NCBI GenBank assembly: GCA_000320545.1
Contig: ADNK01001131.1
Location: 52,501 to 116,500, forward strand
DNA from: Bigelowiella natans CCMP2755
Taxonomy: Eukaryota; Cercozoa; Chlorarachniophyceae
Direction of reading: 5' to 3'
Length of the DNA stretch: 64,000 bases
The notes under the pieces were generated by a model. The model had not been told where the DNA came from. It saw only the letters and a program-made list of their open reading frames with translations, and did not search any database. A program made the translations under genes and the position numbers. Each line of letters opens with the position of its first letter. The stretch's first letter is position 1. Shown piece after piece: positions 49,621 to 60,952 of the stretch.

Positions 49621-52022
49621 ATGGGGATTAACGGTCTCCTCCCTCTCCTCAAACCTGTTTCGGAGAGGATTCATATAAAGCGATTTAAAGGAGAGACCGT
49701 TGCAGTTGACGCGTCTTGTTGGTGAGACTAGTTTAATACTGTGAATAAAGTGCCTAATTCCTTCGCATCTAGGCTTCATCGTGGGGCCTATGTCTGCGCG
49801 ACGGAGCTTTGCTTGGGGATTCCAACTGCAAAGTAACAAATCCAAGTCCACTTTAAGTGGAAATCACTAACTAGATTATCTTTAGATATGCAGAATGGTG
49901 TATGAAGCGAATCAACGTGTTGCGTGGAAACGGAATCGAACCCCATCTTGTTTTTGACGGGGCACAAATGCCATTGAAAAGGGACACGGAGAGTAAGCGA
50001 AAAAAGTAAGTGACCAACAATGGCCAGAAGGAGAAGAAAGCAAATAATGCATTATCTTCCTCAGAAACAGGACAGATAGTCTGCAAAAGGGTCTTGCTTT
50101 CTACAAAGCAGGGAACAGGACAGTCGCTGCAAAGCACTTTCAGCGAGCTATAAGAGTAGACAGCAAAATGGTTTGCACCTTCATGCAGGTCATTCTTCAA
50201 AAGTTTAATTTGCGCCTTCCATAAATAAATATGCAATATTGTAGATGCTTAGGGAAGAAAACGTAAAATTTACGGTTGCACCGTACGAAGCAGATGCCCA
50301 ACTTGCTTATCTGGCACGAAAAGGTGACGTTGCAGCAGTTATATCAGAGGACTCGGATCTGCTAGCTTTCGGATGTCCGAAGGTAGTTATTGGTGAGATA
50401 AATGGTTCTCAAGGTTAGAATGATTTCAATTTATCTAATTGCAATAGGTCATTTTTAAAATGGACGACCACGGATCGGGAATTTTAATATGCCTTAAACG
50501 TGTCGTTGGTCCTTCCGGGCTATTAAGACCATTCGGATTGGACCAATTTCGTGACATGTGTATACTTTCCGGTTGTGATTACTTACCTTCCATACCGGGT
50601 ATTGGGCTCAAGAAGGCGCAAAGACTAGTTCGAGTGAATAAGAATATATCCAGGATCGTAAAGAAGGTTAAATGGGATGTAAAATTTTCCGTCCCAAAGA
50701 ACTACGAAGAAAATTTTGAAAAGGCGGTTTTAGGATTCTGCCATCAACGTGTTTTTGACCGCGAGACACAAAGTTTAGTCCATCTGACGCCGCTATCAGA
50801 TACTTTTTGCGAATCTCACGAAGATGATAGCTTCTTAGGTGCCTTAGTTCCAGGGGATCTTGCAGTCAAAATCGCACAGGGTTTTGCAAATCCACGAACG
50901 AAAGAAGAATATTCTACAGAATATACTAAGCGCATTTCTAAAATAAGGAAAAATGATACTTTTCATGCAAAGTGGCAGCTGCAACCCCCTTCTCGCCAGC
51001 CATCCATTGAAGCATTTGTGAAAAGAAAGCAAAATTCTACCAAGCCGCCTGCGCCTAAAAGTGGTCAGATCGGACGGAAACTTGCAAAGAGGCACAAATC
51101 TATGCCAATCTACGGTGGTTGCTCATATCTTAAACTACAAACAAGTGCTAAAGTCTCACAGCCATTCCGCGCACCGAGACTATCGAATCTTGAATCGCAG
51201 AGATCCGATGTCTCAACGACACAGAGCAAATTTTTCGGCCAACAAAATTCTGCTGCACTTAATTCAGAGGCTGACATGCAAAAAAAATTACGTGGACTAT
51301 GCTCTACAGAGCGCACTGTATCCTGTGCTGTCAGCCTACAACAAAATTCCAATTTCAATGCTGAGGCGGCTTTGAGAGATATCAAGTCATCTGCGGAACT
51401 TCATTACAAACGTGAGAGTCAAAGGAAGAACTCTCCTGTCAAAGCTTCGGAAATTGATAAAATGGAGTACAAATTGAAGTCAAAATATGAAGGGTTAAAT
51501 ATATCTCAAAAAGAAAATATTCCTAGTTTTCATAATAAGACTGATGCGTCATCTAACGTGGGAAAATTAATTGGCATAAGGTCCAGCCCAGAGGATATCA
51601 AGCCAAACATTTCGAAAGGTTGCTTGAGAAGTCCACTTATAACTCAACGAAATAGTCTAATCTTGCCCAACCGAAGAAGAAATATTGAAGAGTGCTTAAA
51701 TCGGATTGAAGCTTACAAACATAAAGCATTTACAGACACCTTAGCCAATACAACGTGTAAGGAACAGATTAACATGGCACCTGCATCCTCCGAAACGGCA
51801 TTACATTTACTCGATGGTTTCGCAGCGAGTAACTCAATATCAAAACGGGATAGTTTTACATTTATGGAGAAGAGGAAGAGAAAAGAAAGGGAGAGAAGTA
51901 TGTTAAAAACAGCGTCCTCGCCTGCAAATTTGCTGGAATTTATTTATCGACCATCAGTGCAGAAATCATCCTCGGATAACATGTATAGGAAACTTGATTC
52001 CAAATTGGAACAATTTAAATGA
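49621..52022 (+). CDS. EXO1: EXO1, 5'-3' exonuclease of the XPG/FEN1 family
   Basis: EXO1 resects DNA in mismatch repair and double-strand-break repair. Six exons, 49621-49721, 49773-49832, 49886-50005, 50065-50188, 50245-50382 and 50448-52022, give 705 residues. The N-terminal XPG domain starts [15 protein letters not shown] and has the metal-binding acidic residues in VAVDAS and LVFDGAQMP. The I domain has [13 protein letters not shown] and [13 protein letters not shown], then [20 protein letters not shown] with its helix-hairpin-helix. This matches EXO1 rather than FEN1 in the spacing after LLAFG and in VFDxxxxxLxxLTPL. The remaining about 400 residues are a disordered tail, as in the family. 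[10 protein letters not shown] there resembles the MLH1-interacting MIP box (SxFF type). The gene converges on the SHIPPO gene. Confidence 0.93.
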
Positions 52023-52711
52023 ATGAAATTTTAATATATTATATCTTTAATCAAACTTAGTAAACAGGTTTAAAGCGTAGCTTAGCCTATTTATTGATTA
52101 AATTTAAAGTTATACTTTAGTGATGGGGAAAGAGCTGAGGTGGATTTAGGTGTTGTCTAGTTGTGGCGCTTGTATAAGCCTCGACACTCTATGTTTAGCT
52201 AATATCGTATCGATGGCTTACAACCGATGTATCACTAATGCGATCAATTTAAAGTATGAATATAGAAACATAGAAACTAGATCCTTCTGAATTACTTTGT
52301 ATATTTGGGCTACTGGTTCATAGCGTAATCGAGTATCTTATGCATGCATGCTGCGTAGCCGTTAAAATACGTGTTGTGGGTCAATTAAAAATCCAACAAC
52401 TGGCAACGATTTAGCGTCATCATCTTGACATGCAGACAGGGGGTGTGGTGCTGCGCAGCGGGCGGTTCGATCGCGGCGCTGCTGCGAGTAGTCACGAATG
52501 CTCGCCATGCTGCATGAGGGCACATCTTAGCCATGATGCGTGCTGCCGACATACTGCATCTAGCATCGAAAATGCGCGCTAGCAGCGCAGCCAGAACTAT
52601 TTTGTTGAAATCTAGAAATTACTGCATGTGTACAGTTACTAGACAAGCTTATGAAGCATTGCTTTAATATTTATCGATGTTGATATTTTATATGCATGCC
52701 TAATATGATGC
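52023..52711. other. Convergent intergenic block, CTAG/GCATGC-rich
   Basis: This is the gap between the stops of EXO1 and the SHIPPO gene. The first about 300 bp are AT-rich, with likely 3' UTR of EXO1. The rest contains GCATGCATGC, GCGCTAGCAGCGC and similar words. No gene is supported. Confidence 0.5.
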
Positions 52712-53612
52712 TTACACGTGTCCCAAGCTAGAAGGAGGAATCGAGCGATGAGTACTCCACGCCTCCTTCGCGTTCTGTGAATCTCTCGCCTTGCTACGAT
52801 GAAAGGATGTATTCAGAAACACGTGCTCCATTCTAGCGTAAGGATTTCGAGCTTTAGTGGTTTTGAAAGAAGACATCTCTTGAGCCACAAGTCTATGAGG
52901 ATGAAGCTGGAGTGCAATCTTGGATTTTTCATTTCCAGGAGTACTTGGGCAACCACCTCCGCAGCGAATTCTGGGTTTCCTACACTTTGGAAATCTTTTT
53001 GCCTTCACCTTTCTCGCTTTTGAATTTTTTTTTCGGGAGAACCTTGGGAGTTTACTGAACGAGAAAGCCGTGCTATGCATCGCTGGAGTCGGTGGTACGG
53101 TGTAATAACCAGGGCCTACGTTATCAGTCTCGTACCTATTTGGTGACCACCTGTTCACCTTTGGTAAAGACGCAGTTGGAGTGTGCTTTCGCAGATACTC
53201 GTATCCAACTGTTCCATCGTATTCGAGGGGTGAAGGACTAGGGGAGCGAACTGGAACCCAAGGTTGCACATTATGAGTGCTGAGGGTAAATTTACGACCC
53301 GCAGAATTCATAAACGATGTTGACTTGCCTTTCTCTAAGTTATGTTTGTACATTCCTGGCCCTGGAACGAACGTATCATCGTCTTTGAACCTCGGAATGA
53401 GACTCTTGAAATTAGAACCCTTTGCGCTTCTCCAGTGCATGTTGGATGCTCTTTCCCTTTCAGCTGCTCTCATCTTTCTCATATATTTCGATTCTAAAAT
53501 AACAATATAACCTTACTAGGTGGATGGAACAATTTTTAAAATTCATACGTTGCGATTGGGGTCGCCCAATATTCGGAGTGAAGGTGTTTCTTCGAATAGC
53601 GGGAATGGACAT
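52712..53612 (-). CDS. SHIPPO/STPGR-repeat protein (ODF3-like, axonemal type)
   Basis: Two exons, 53612-53549 and 53493-52712, give 281 residues. It starts MSIPAIRRNTFTPNIGRPQSQ. Proline-glycine repeats FVPGPGMYKHNLEKG and VGPGYYTVPPTPAM are the STPGR (SHIPPO) signature found in ciliary ODF3, CIMAP and related proteins, which line microtubules. The C-terminal third is basic (KKNSKARKVKAKRFPK) with a CGGGC patch and no repeats. Length is similar to ODF3 (about 250 aa), but only two clear repeats are visible. It suggests the organism makes a flagellum at some stage, which is an inference. Confidence 0.72.
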
Positions 53613-54420
53613 GGTTCAATCTGGGGATAATATTTCAAAAAAACTGTTGGTTAGTTAAGTTCAAGATGATATATGATGAAGCAAGATCAGTATCATGCAG
53701 CACTTCTAATATCAAAATCTGTGGTGTCTTCTATTTGTCTTTCGAGTAATGTTTGTTTCTTTTCAAGGACGATAAAGCTCTTTTGAATGTGTAGAGCTTT
53801 CATAATTACGTTGGACTAATGTTTGTTTCTCGTTTGCAAAGGGGTGAAGCTGTCGATCTTCCAACAGCACCAGCAGCGGCACCGTTTGGATCTGTTAAAA
53901 TCAGGGATTGATGAATGATGATGAGTGTTGATTGATCATCGTTGTTCCATGGTGCTCAACACTTCTGAAAAACAGCCTTGGTTTCCACCCAGGAAACCAC
54001 CAGAAAATCTTGTTTCCAAAAAAAACGGAAATTACAGTTGTGTAACCATGTCCGACGATGCACATTGGCGCGCCGTTACGAGAAGTGCTGTTCACTTATT
54101 TAGCTCGGTTAATCATTCTGCATGTAGGAAATTCTTGACTTCCATATAAATTTTGTGAATTATTAGAACTTGACCATTTACTACCTTTTTTCCCTTTATT
54201 AAAATCACATAAAAAATTAATGGAACACGATGTTTTTTGGAAAAAATGCTGTAAACATCTCAGATGGGAATTTTATCCAACTAGTATTTAAATATTTCAA
54301 TATAGACTTCCACGGACTTCCGAATGAAATATTTATGTTATTTTCTCATAGTTTGTTGCCAACAACGATGACAACAACAACGACGACGACAACAACACTA
54401 ACAACAACACTAACAACACT

Positions 54421-54457
<37 letters not shown>

Positions 54458-54616
54458 GCTGCAACAAGATACTCATCACTTGCGTGGGTGCTTCTTAGAG
54501 GGAAGTGCTCGTTCGTGCTGCAACGTGCGTGCAGGCTGGGCGAGGACAACAGCATAAGAGTTTCCTTCGATCGGAAGGAAGAGGTAAATTGCAGGAGGAT
54601 ACATATCAGTGGCATC
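53613..54616. promoter_or_regulatory. Divergent intergenic region (SHIPPO / MORN)
   Basis: This 1.0-kb gap between two divergent starts carries an ACA/ACG trinucleotide tract at 54360-54460. Several open frames are visible (for example an ATG at 54048, MSDDAHWRAV), which might be an alternative upstream exon of the MORN gene. I could not connect it in phase with support. No CTAG-class sequence. Confidence 0.35.
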
Positions 54617-56356
54617 ATGGGCCAAAAGAATGGCGTCCTCAAGGTTCATTTACTGAGTGCTGTTGGTGCTCTACATGTCATCGCATGCATTGGGCTTCAC
54701 CTTATTTTGTGCATTGCAGCACACATATAAATCTGGAGCAACATACGTGGGCGAATTTAAGAGCGATCTGAGGCATGGAAAGGGAACATATAAGACAACA
54801 GAAGGACATTGTTATCAAGGTATTTATTTTCAAATCTTTTTAAGCTCTGTGCCCTTTTCCGTATCTGATTTTCTCTCCCTGATAGGCGAATGGAAGAACG
54901 ACCTTCGAGACGGCACGGGAACATTCACATATGTCCAGCCTTCAAAAGACAATCCTCTTGTGGTAATAGTGAGGAATAATAACATAGGGAAACAAACGTG
55001 AGCTACACAACAACAATAATTAGAGTCAATTATTAATGGTTGGTATTTCACAAATTCAGAGCTCTTGGGCAGGATCATATGAGGTGGGATCGATGCTATG
55101 TTATTCACTTTTTGAGACAAACACAGTTTTAAAAGTAATACTGATACATTGTTCCGGCAAAACATGTGCTACTACAGGGAGAATGGAAAAATAACAAGAA
55201 ACACGGAAAGGGTGTGTACAAATACCTAAATGGAGACATCTATAGAGGTTAGTTCAATAATATGTTATATGAAAACAAACTACTGGGAGACGAAATCAAT
55301 AAAAGGAGGCATTTGTATTTCTTCTCTGTCATCACTTTTTCTTATCTTAAAAAACAACAGGGCAGTGGAAGAGTGACAAGAAATCTGGAAAAGGACTCTA
55401 TAAAATGAGCAACGGGGATACATACAAAGGAGATTTTAAAAACAACATGTTTGATGGTACCAACATATTCACTCAATCCAATAAATCTGTCATTTTGAGA
55501 TTATCTTCCATCATGGCCTAGTGGTCTTGCTTTGTTCCTCGCTCGCTGACTCGCTCAGCTGCTCGAACAAGGAATGACGTAAAAATAGTTTTCTCAGCAG
55601 CTATAACGGCGTTTGCTGCAACTTTATCAGATATTCTAATTTTGTTGGACTATTCATATTATCACCCCACACAACCAACACACCTTATCAATACATATTT
55701 GCTGGAGCATCATCATCAACCTGCTACGACTCATCACACCACAACAAAATGATTACTTACTTACTTACTTCAGGTATCGGAGTCATGGAAAGAGCAGATG
55801 GCACCGTTCTGAAGGGAACATGGTACCGTTGTGCTTCCTACAATTGTATACAGCGATTGACGCATGATCTCTTCCTAGTTTTCTTCCTTTTTTTTTTTCA
55901 GTTGGCTTCTTCAATCTCTCTTCTTCTAATACCTACCAGCGGGTTAATAAAATCAATACCCCTATATTTAACAGGCTGAAGAACGTGCTGCATGGGAAGG
56001 TTATTACGACACTACACGATGGAACGAAATTCGAGGAAATGTGGCACAACGGAAAAAAGAAAACCAGCAAAGACCTGCGTGAGAAGGAAGAAGGGAAAAG
56101 TCCCATGGACTCAGTGGACGATTTAATTAATGGAGTGGGCAGTCAACGAGAACAAGCAACTAATAAAATTTTAAGCAAAAGTAAGGGAAATAAGAATACA
56201 TCTGAGAAGAAAGAGAAGAAAAAAAGAAAGAAACAAAAATTAAAGCAACAAAATAAGAAACATACAAGCAACACTAGATACGAAATAGCTCCTCCAGCAA
56301 ATACTGGGACTGAAGAAAAACTGAATCCAACAGAGATGGTGGACGTTGGGTTGTAA
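54617..56356 (+). CDS. MORN-repeat protein
   Basis: Eight exons, 54617-54643, 54720-54819, 54886-54932, 55060-55083, 55178-55247, 55361-55456, 55774-55822 and 55975-56356, give 264 residues in phase. The joined protein has about six MORN units of roughly 23 residues: YKSGATYVGEFKSDLRHGKG, GEWKNDLRDGTGTFTY, GSYEGEWKNNKKHGKGVY, GQWKSDKKSGKGLYK, GDFKNNMFDGIG and TTLHDGTKFEEMWHNGKK. The correct unit length emerges only with the 24-nt exon 55060-55083, which supports these joins. A Lys-rich tail (about 70 residues) follows. MORN proteins bind phospholipids or organise membranes and cytoskeleton, often at flagella. The start MGQKNGVLK is the nearest in-phase ATG; a longer 5' end is possible. Confidence 0.82.
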
Positions 56357-57430
56357 CGTATGAAAGGAGTGGGGTGGAGAGTGATGAACCGAATAAAAGC
56401 TTAGCTTCCTGTACATTCAAAATTTAATGTTGCATCGTTTAACATGTGCAATTCAACACGCATATGTAACTACTTAATTGATGGTAGCAACTAGGCAATA
56501 CCGCTTTACTTGATGAATCATGCGAAACTGTGTAGCTATGCTTCAGCATAGCTAGATAGTGTCATCATGTGGCATGCTAGCATGGATCCCATGCTATAGA
56601 GACTAAGTCTCTGTGCGCTAAAGCATGATTGATGTGCTACACATGTGCGTAAATGATGTACTACTCTCCATAATGCACATGAAACACCGTCGGCAACGGT
56701 CGCGCACATAAATAGTCAAATCGCATCGGCACGTCTAGACGTCCTCACATTCTAGCATTGGCGCTCTAGAGCTGCACTGCTGACAAGCTAGAGATGGGGG
56801 CTGCAACGACATGCGCATTTCCGGCGTGCGTGTGCATGCATGCATGCTAGCATGCGGTGTGTGTGAATACAAGCATATGTAGCCAGCACATGAGCAACAC
56901 GATGCACACATCTAGCAGCTAGACATCTAGACGTCTCTAGATCCCTGCTAGATCTATATCTAGCTAGACATGCTAGCATGCTAGCATGCCTAGCTAGCTA
57001 TAGATGCACCGCAACGAGTCGTCGATCCATCTTCTGAAACTCTTTGTTAGCGCTGACGGACAGCTAGACCTGAGACAGCCTGCTAGCCTGCGTGCGCTGC
57101 TACGATGCAAATATGTGAGTTTTGTCAATGCTAGCAAGCTAGCATGCATGCGTAGCATGGCTAGCTAGCTAGATGGGTGCACAGCTGGAGAACTGTTTCA
57201 GTTGTCATCACAACTATGACAAGTTGCATGCGATGCGCATGTCATCACACACTTGCTAGCTTGATCAAATGAAATGATTGTGCATGTCAGTCGTCACAAT
57301 GACTCTAGCACTCTGCAAACATGCAACAGATGAAGCAATGTGCTAGCATGATGCGTGCATGTGTGCATGTGACATGCACGCTAGCACGCATGATCTAGTG
57401 ATGTCACGTGTGTCATATGACACACATTGT

Positions 57431-57464
57431 GTGCATGCATGCATGCATGCATGCATGCATGCAT
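57431..57464. repeat. (GCAT)n tetranucleotide tract
   Basis: Eight GCAT units in a row lie inside the CTAG-class block. The unit reads the same on both strands, like the CTAG runs around it. Confidence 0.9.
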
Positions 57465-57657
57465 TGAATGATGAACAACTCTAGAACTGACGGCCATTGT
57501 CATGGACCACAACGACGAAACGAAACGCCTTGCAAATAGAAAAACAGAGCGCGCACTGCTGCATGCAAAGCTATAGCACAACATGGCCGACCAATTTGTG
57601 TCAATTTGCAATGCCTTTGTTCAAATGCATGCAACACGTTAGCGCATGTCTAGATGT

Positions 57658-58012
57658 GACACAAGAAACAAACAGACACAACTTGAGCGCTGTAGCCGCT
57701 CTTGCTCTGCATGGCTAGATAGTTCAGAGCTACGCACATCACAGGACAGATCACCATCATTTCAAAAAATTCAAACATTTCATCACATCCGTCTCTGCTA
57801 GGTCTATCAGCTATCTCATGCACAGCGCTCTAGTTGCATCTGTTTGTTTCTTTTACATGCACAAGACGGATGCACACGTAATGAAATGTTCATTTTTTTT
57901 CAATTGTCATCCTAATGCCGCATGTAGTTCTAGTAGTTGTGTGTAGTGCAATGCACTAGTACAGCTGTGGATAGCAGCTACAGCGCTCAAGTTGTGTCTG
58001 TTTGTTTCCTTT
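57658..58012. repeat. Foldback repeat with terminal inverted repeats
   Basis: Outer termini are inverted: GAAACAAACAGACACAACTT and GAGCGCTGTAGCCGCT at the left match AGCAGCTACAGCGCTC and AAGTTGTGTCTGTTTGTTTC at the right, about 36 bp per arm. Inside lie TTTCATCACATCCGTCTC on the left and AAGACGGATG, ATGAAATGTTCA, CAATTGTCATCCTAATG on the right. The internal order equals that of the 31676-31866 copy, extended outward. No ORF of note. Confidence 0.8.
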
Positions 58013-58082
58013 GTTAACTGTGCTAGTGTGTACGCGCACATGTGCACATGTGCACACGCCATGCGATGCACATGCATGCATG

Positions 58083-58166
58083 TGACGAAAAAATTAAACA
58101 TTTCGATAATTACATCCGTCTCATACACTAGTACATAACTAGATAACTAGATAAGACGGATGTTGC
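58083..58166. repeat. Foldback repeat, core only
   Basis: GACGAAAAAATTAAACATTTC and AATTACATCCGTCTCATAC are followed after about 25 bp by AAGACGGATGT. This is the inner core of the same family without full outer arms. Confidence 0.6.
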
Positions 58167-58766
58167 ATACTGACACACATGTGTATATCAACATGTATGT
58201 ACACATCAGATAAATACATGTCACAGATGTCCATTATCATCTCTAGCACTGTCTAGCTGTGTTATTGGCAACTTGGTCTACATTAGTATATGCTAGCATG
58301 TAGTGGTGTCTCTACATGTCACACATACTGGAATGTGCTGGTGCATGCATGTAGAGTCCATCTCTGGGAGCATGAAAAGTGATTGAGCACCGTCTAAACA
58401 TTCATCACACGCACGATCATATGATTCTCAGGGCTGTGTTAATCATTTAGTTACATATGTACACATATGATAGGACTAGAGGATGGGATTCGATCCTGAA
58501 GTTCATCTGTATTAAGAATTTCCATGTAGCAATGTGGACTACATCATAGGGTTCTCGAGCTTGTCATTCTGACGTTCCATGAGAAATTTATGTACAAAAG
58601 TGCGATCTGCGATCTACATTTGATATATCTTCACATCTGTTAGTTAACTGAATCCAAGATGACTATTTAACTAAAATATTGAGCTGGAATGAGGTGGGAA
58701 AATGACTGTCTGAGCCTTAAAGTTAGAATATACGTATTTCTTCATAGGTCCTCAAATTACAAGTTC

Positions 58767-59614
58767 TCACAAGTTCTCTCTTTTTGTTTGTTTGCTTTTG
58801 TTCCCCAATATCGTCTCGCTCGGAGAGGATGTAAGGGCGATCTTTCTTTTCCTGCTTCTCTTCGCGAAATCAACGTTGTGTTCCAGCCTGTCCGTTAGTA
58901 GGGGTATCGATTCCGTTTTAATTTCGAATGGCTGCTTCACATGAAGGAGACGGGCTGCTGACCACCCAACAATCGCATTTTGGCTATCATGGATGAAGGA
59001 TGACAAAACCTTCTTGCTTTTTAAATTCGTTGTTCTATCTGTATAATTAGTGCGATTCAAATCTTGCATGAACGATAGAATCGTCAGTGGCTGAAGGCGG
59101 AATACAACTTGGTTAATTTGCAGAGGTAGGCGCACGTTAGTGGTATCCTGTGCTTTCATATTTACAGGTGTGGTTGTTTCTGCTGAATCCCTTCGAGCTA
59201 ATGTCTCCATAACTTGGTGTTCACGTGTTTTGTCGCACACAAGCTCAGTCGTCGAGGTAGTAATTATAGACTTTTTTTGTTGCATGGTGATATCCTTAAT
59301 TCTCAAACCTTGTTTTCTGGTGGAGTTTGTATGCTGCCTCCTCTCTTTCTTGTTCGGCCGCTGCAACCCACGGGCGAAACTTTTTAGGTTTTCAGTTTGG
59401 CCGGTGATTTCTCCCTATCCGAAAGTGATCCTCGTAGAGCTCTGTTTTCAAAGTATTCGCGGAATCTTCTTCGAGGACTTGTAGTGCCATAACACGGCTT
59501 CAAGGCAAATATAGATGGGACTGCACTGCAATCTGACACACAATCGAGCGACCATGAGTTCATGAAACAATTGTAGAATTGCCCAAACATATGAAACTTG
59601 CAACCTCGGCGCAC
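58767..59614 (-). pseudogene. Unrecognised gene, possibly broken by a frameshift
   Basis: Two abutting minus-strand ORFs in different frames (about 59614-59384 and 59366-58767) together span about 275 codons. Neither begins with an ATG at its 5' edge. The first holds FGQFYNCFMNSWSLDC and SPRRRFREYFENRALRG; the second holds LQPLTILSFMQDLNRTN, SFIHDSQNAIVGWSAARLL and a basic tail. The sequence between them offers only a 20-nt GT...AG segment, implausibly short for an intron here. Codon content looks coding rather than random, so it may be a frameshifted or rapidly evolving gene. I recognise no domain. Confidence 0.3.
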
Positions 59615-60952
59615 AGTAGAAATAGAATATTAATAGCGAAATCACATTATCCGCATAGAATGTACAAGCAGACGAACGTAAGATCTCACGATTCGCAGAG
59701 GTTACAGTCACGTACATAAGAAATTGATCATTTTCTCAGACCAAAAAAGGAAGATATCTTACTATAGAAATTTGGAAAAACTTCTTACCGAAATAAACAT
59801 GATGATTGTTTGATAAAAAAGTTAGGGGGGGGTGTTAGAGGCGACCGCTTGAGGGGCTCTGCAGAGGGGTACGAGATATTAAAAATAACTTTTCAGGAAA
59901 ATACTGCTTACTTTAATTCGGGCATATTTTCATAGAAATGAATACATTTATAAGTCGTACATTAATATTTCCGAAGATTATTTTCAAGTTTCGCAAACAA
60001 TGTTAATGCTTGTGGTGGAATGTAAGAAAAAAACGTTTTATATTAGAGTTTTGTAAATTTAGTCGACAGTCAAAGGTGAATCTTAAAGACTTATTGTTGT
60101 ATCTGATCATAGATGATCTGAATATATTTGCTCAGAGTGCGACGAAGGAAGTGTATGTGTTTACTACTGCTCATTCTGTGTCATGCGAATCCAAATTAAT
60201 TTGTCGCCAGAGCTTTCTGGGTTTTCCATTCAATCAAGTCGTACTCTAGTAGATGAAATGACATAGGTTTCCTACTCGTACTCGTAGGGTTTCCCCTAGA
60301 TCTAATTACCGGTAATTAAAAAAGGGAAAACCTGTCGGTCTTCATGTCTTCATGACAAGTTTTCCCAAAATTGGTTTTGGAGGCACAGTTGGATTTCCAT
60401 TTTTTCAAAATGACAGAAATTGCTAACGCATTATCTAGATCTAAGATATGGCACCGAATAATTCTTAGCCCATCATCATAATGACAGTGGCGACTATAAC
60501 TTGATGAAGCTGACTACTTTCTTGCAGGTTTGTGCTTGTTATGTTTTAGTAGGATGTTTTCCCAATGTGCTGCTGCAGGCGGCTCAGAGAGAAGTCGTCT
60601 ATCATTAGGATAAGGAGAATTTACCTAATGTACTACGACGAGTGAGTGAGTGAGAGTGAGAGAGTTAAGTTGAGTTAAGTTTCTTCCTACTAGATCAACT
60701 CAACACCATTACGAGGAGATCTATTCCAAGACTATTATTTATCATACAGGAGGAGGAGGAGGATCATGAAAGAACAAGATCAGAGCTCTGAGCATTAGTT
60801 GTTGCCTGAGCAAACCATGAGTTGACAGACTTCTGGCTGCTCAAAGCTGCCACCAATCCTTCTCAATAGGTAGTGCGGATCCATTCGAACATGTAATTTT
60901 AGAGTATTTCTCGATGATCTTTTGTTGGTAGATTCTTGGTAAAGACTGGATA
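59615..60952. other. AT-rich gap upstream of the USP gene
   Basis: This stretch contains likely 5' sequence of the USP gene on its right side. A 79-codon ORF (60010-60249) has no recognisable feature. A GAGT-repeat stretch lies near 60640. It has no CTAG-class blocks, consistent with a 5' flank. I see nothing else. Confidence 0.4.

Larger units (their letters stand above)
56357..58766. other. Large 3' intergenic block, CTAG/GCATGC-rich, with two foldback repeats
   Basis: At 2.4 kb this is the longest such block. It contains dense CTAGCTAG, TCTAGA and TGCATGC words, a pure (GCAT)n tract near 57431-57464, an inverted repeat at 57658-58012 and a shorter one at 58083-58166. From 58400 to 58766 the sequence is plain. 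No gene is supported. Confidence 0.6.

Noticed and set aside
52440-52500. A GGTTCGATC stretch resembling a tRNA T-loop
   Set aside because: The flanking bases do not form the T-stem, and no acceptor, D or anticodon stems can be drawn at the right distances. Another such string at 58490 also fails.
56360-58400. Small ORFs rich in Cys, His, Ala and Met in CTAG-class blocks
   Set aside because: They come from CTAG and GCAT word repeats, lack any domain, and occur in all frames on both strands.
59365-59385. A 20-nt GT...AG intron joining the two frames of the unrecognised gene
   Set aside because: Other introns in the window are about 46 nt or longer, and an in-frame TAA precedes the putative donor, so splicing would not rescue the frame.
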